The position numbers and the translations under genes were made by a program. This document shows positions 5,598 through 7,978 of a DNA stretch of 7,978 nucleotides, one piece after another; position 1 is the first letter of the stretch; every line of letters starts with the position of its first letter. Source of the DNA: Deltaproteobacteria bacterium (GTDB lineage Bacteria > Desulfobacterota > Dissulfuribacteria > Dissulfuribacterales > UBA3076); NCBI GenBank assembly GCA_013138705.1, contig WTCF01000077.1:1-7978 (forward strand). The letters are read 5' to 3'. The notes under the pieces are model-generated. The model was not told the DNA's origin and made no database searches. It saw only the letters and a program-made list of their open reading frames with translations.

Positions 5598-7978
5598 ATG
5601 AACGGGCGAATATTACTGGTTGACGATAACGAGGAATTTCTGGACAGCACCAGAGATGTATTAGATGACGAGGGTTACGAGGTCGTAACGGCCACCAGCG
5701 GCGAGGAAGGCATCGAGCTGGCCGGTGCCCAGACCTTTGATGTTATTCTCATGGATATAAAGATGCCCGGGATGAACGGTGTGGAAAGCTTCATTGAGAT
5801 GAAGAGGCGCAACCCCGGCGTCAAGGTCATCATGGTTACGGCATACAGCGTGGAAGACCTGATGCGGCAGGCGCTGGAAAAGGGGGCGTTCCAATATGTG
5901 CGAAAGCCTGTCCAGCCGACAAAATTATTGAAGCTTTTAGAAGACGTCTTTGAAACAATCAGCCTCAGGGAAAAGGAACAACAGGCTAAGGAGGCATTGC
6001 GGAAAAGAAACAAGGAACTGGAGGGAATTAACAAGCGGCTTAACATGATCGTCACTTCGGCGAAAAGGCTTGCGAGTAGCTCACGTTTAAAGGGATTTGG
6101 TCCGCTCCTTGAGATCGGTCCGCTCCTTTTAAAAGAATTTACCAAGAACCTGTCAGCCGAGGGTGGAAGCCTCTATATCTGCAAAGAAGACTCCCTTTTC
6201 CTTGTTGATTCACTTGGCCCCCGGCATGCGCCTTCCACAATCCCCTTCCCTTTGAGAAAAGACAGTGTCTTCGAACGCATAATAACTACATGCGAACCGA
6301 TTTTCATGGAAAATATCAATGAAGAAAGCGATATAATCCCAAGTGGCTGGGATGGCTATAAAGAGGGTTCGCTCCTTGTATTTCCACTACTGGATGAAAA
6401 TGATAAAATTTTCGGCATCGTCTCCCTTCATTGCAAAACCGAGCCGCCCTTTACGCATCAAGATCGGGAGCTAGGCCTGATATTAGCCTCATACAGTTGC
6501 GAGACGATTCGCGCCTCCAGGGCATTGGAGGCATTAAGAAAGAGCGAAGAACGATTCCGCATTGCAGCAGAAAGCGCAAGCCACTTAATTTACGAATGGG
6601 ACATTGAAAATGGTCATCTTGAATGGTTCGGCAAAATTGATGAACATCTTGGATATAAACCGGGTGAATTGCCAAGGACCATAGAGGCATTGAAAGACAT
6701 AATCCACCTTGATGACCTCGACCGCGTGACGGCCTCTATTGAAAAGCATATAAAGACCCTTGAGCCTTATCATGAAGAGTTCCGTGTATTTGGAAAGGAT
6801 GGAACCGTCCACTATTGGTGGAATCGCGGCAAAGTTATTTTGGATGAGAAAAGCAACGCCTCAAAATGGATTGGGGTCCAGACAGATGTCACCGAGCAAA
6901 GGCGACTCAGAGACCTGCTTCAACAATCCCAAAAAATGGAGGCCATCGGGACCCTTGCCGGAGGCATTGCCCATGATTTCAACAACCTGCTTATGGGTAT
7001 CCAGGGCCGCACCTCCTTGATGTTAATGGATATTGACTCTAGCCATCCCAACTACGTACATTTCAAGGAAATAGAGAATATAATTAAAGGGGGGGCAGAC
7101 CTTACAAAACAACTCATGGGTTTTGCCAGGGGCGGTAAATACGAGGTCAAACCGACCGATATGAACGATCTGATCAGCAAAAGTTCCGATATGTTCGGCC
7201 GTACCAAGAAAGAGATAAGTGTTTATGGAAAATACGAGGAAGACATCTGGATAGTAGAGGTAGACAAGGGTCAGATAGAACAGGTGCTTTTAAACCTTTA
7301 TGTCAATGCCTGGCAGGCCATGCCCGGAGGCGGAGAGCTTTACCTTCGAACAGAGAACGTCACGCTGGATAAAAGCTATGTCAAACCATTTAACATTAAG
7401 CCTGGCCGTTATGTGAAAATCTCTGTAACCGACACCGGGATCGGTATGGATGAAGCAACCCGTCATAGAATATTTGAGCCATTCTTTACTACTAAGGAAA
7501 TGGGCAGGGGAACGGGTTTAGGCCTTGCCTCTGCCTATGGTATCATAAAAAATCATGAAGGCGTCATCAACATTTATAGTGAACAGGGTAAGGGAACAAC
7601 TTTTTCCATTTATCTGCCGGCCTCGGATAAGGAATTAATAGAAGAAAAGGAGCTGCCCGGCGAGCTATTGAAGGGTACGGAGACTGTGCTTTTTGTAGAT
7701 GATGAAGAGATGATCCGGGATGTTGGCGGGGCGCTTTTAAGGCAAATGGGATACAAGGTATTATCGGCCGGAAACGGAAAAGAAGCCGTAGAAGTTTACA
7801 GCAACAACAAAGACAAGATTGACATGGTGATCCTCGACATGATCATGCCGGAGATGGGTGGTGACAAAGCCTATGACAAAATGAAGGAGATCAACCCAGA
7901 TATCAAGGTGCTCCTTTCAAGCGGATACAGTGTAAACGGTGATGCGACCAAAATAATGAAACGCGGTTGTGATGGTTT
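5598..7978 (+). CDS. Hybrid sensor histidine kinase REC-GAF-PAS-HisKA-HATPase-REC, 3' truncated
   Basis: The frame is open from ATG 5598 to the window end (793 codons, no stop), so the gene runs on. Residues 1-120 form a receiver (Asp9/Asp10, phospho-acceptor Asp53 in LMDIKMPGMNG, Thr81, Lys103). A charged coiled coil (about 120-160) follows. A GAF domain (about 165-310) contains EGGSLYIC and GIVSLHC. A PAS_3-like domain (about 315-435) ends in the usual TDVTEQRR. HisKA has the H box GGIAHDFNNLL with phospho-accepting His459. The ATPase domain has N box VLLNLYVNAWQAM (Asn570), G1 DTGIGM (612-617), FEPFFTTK and G2 GTGLGL (638-643). A second receiver starts near residue 695 (Asp701/Asp702, Asp747 in ILDMIMPEMGG); the window ends just before its conserved Lys. 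No membrane segment or signal peptide is visible, so it should be a cytoplasmic sensor. The receiver at the N-terminus suggests it takes input from another kinase, with the C-terminal receiver passing phosphate on. It probably shares a transcript with the broken kinase gene upstream. The ligand is unknown. Confidence 0.93.
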   Translation, partial: MNGRILLVDDNEEFLDSTRDVLDDEGYEVVTATSGEEGIELAGAQTFDVILMDIKMPGMNGVESFIEMKRRNPGVKVIMVTAYSVEDLMRQALEKGAFQYVRKPVQPTKLLKLLEDVFETISLREKEQQAKEALRKRNKELEGINKRLNMIVTSAKRLASSSRLKGFGPLLEIGPLLLKEFTKNLSAEGGSLYICKEDSLFLVDSLGPRHAPSTIPFPLRKDSVFERIITTCEPIFMENINEESDIIPSGWDGYKEGSLLVFPLLDENDKIFGIVSLHCKTEPPFTHQDRELGLILASYSCETIRASRALEALRKSEERFRIAAESASHLIYEWDIENGHLEWFGKIDEHLGYKPGELPRTIEALKDIIHLDDLDRVTASIEKHIKTLEPYHEEFRVFGKDGTVHYWWNRGKVILDEKSNASKWIGVQTDVTEQRRLRDLLQQSQKMEAIGTLAGGIAHDFNNLLMGIQGRTSLMLMDIDSSHPNYVHFKEIENIIKGGADLTKQLMGFARGGKYEVKPTDMNDLISKSSDMFGRTKKEISVYGKYEEDIWIVEVDKGQIEQVLLNLYVNAWQAMPGGGELYLRTENVTLDKSYVKPFNIKPGRYVKISVTDTGIGMDEATRHRIFEPFFTTKEMGRGTGLGLASAYGIIKNHEGVINIYSEQGKGTTFSIYLPASDKELIEEKELPGELLKGTETVLFVDDEEMIRDVGGALLRQMGYKVLSAGNGKEAVEVYSNNKDKIDMVILDMIMPEMGGDKAYDKMKEINPDIKVLLSSGYSVNGDATKIMKRGCDG
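6099..6128 (+). repeat. In-frame 12-bp direct repeat inside the hybrid kinase gene
   Basis: GGTCCGCTCCTT occurs at 6099-6110 and again at 6117-6128, offset by 18 bp (six codons). It encodes two Gly-Pro-Leu-Leu segments (GPLLEI then GPLLLK) at the start of the GAF domain. Identical codons in both copies suggest a recent small tandem duplication that kept the frame. Confidence 0.6.

Noticed and set aside
5675..6145. Minus-strand frame of 156 codons
   Set aside because: It is a shadow of the first receiver domain of the hybrid kinase, whose motifs are unmistakable on the plus strand.

Overview
The window reads as ordinary chromosomal DNA from a Gram-negative, anaerobic-type bacterium. The most likely source is a Desulfobacterota (deltaproteobacterial) relative. 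This placement is an inference from gene content: an HPr/Enzyme I pair with no sugar permease beside it, CxxxCxxCC (YkgJ-type) proteins, a b6-like cytochrome b, and long GAF/PAS hybrid kinases whose linker is typical of that group. No marker gene fixes the taxonomy, and no mobile element, RNA gene or CRISPR array is visible.

Left part (1-3627, all + strand): the 3' part of a YkgJ-family cysteine-cluster protein, a 91-bp gap, then ptsH (HPr) and ptsI (Enzyme I) 5 bp apart, followed 33 bp later by a seven-helix cytochrome b with b6-type haem-ligand spacing. HPr and EI together form the PEP-dependent phosphoryl relay, His197 of EI to His16 of HPr. The EII partners must lie outside the window. 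The cytochrome b has no Rieske protein or cytochrome c partner here. Its 3' end overlaps by 62 bp the end of a convergent second YkgJ-family gene (3566-4333, - strand).

Middle gap (4334-4715): non-coding and AT-rich. It holds two arrays of degenerate 7-bp repeats (GAAATTN) in inverted orientation, a perfect 14-bp palindrome touching the right array, a weak promoter-like site, and a second array of 7-bp repeats (CTTAACT) just upstream of the next gene.

Right part (4722-7978, + strand): two-component signalling genes. The first locus encodes a receiver domain with the start of a GAF-kinase linker. It then runs, in another frame, straight into an intact histidine-kinase ATPase domain, so the GAF and His-bearing dimerisation regions appear to have been deleted. 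A T TTT TTG heptamer lies in the overlap and would rejoin the two frames by a -1 slip. The second, 25 bp downstream with a good ribosome-binding site, is a large hybrid kinase (REC-GAF-PAS-HisKA-HATPase-REC). It is open to the end of the window and incomplete there. The two genes probably form one transcription unit.

The points most worth checking are the deleted/frameshifted kinase, the 7-bp repeat cassette before it, and the orphan cytochrome b with an altered PEWY motif. I did not find a clearly new multi-gene system.
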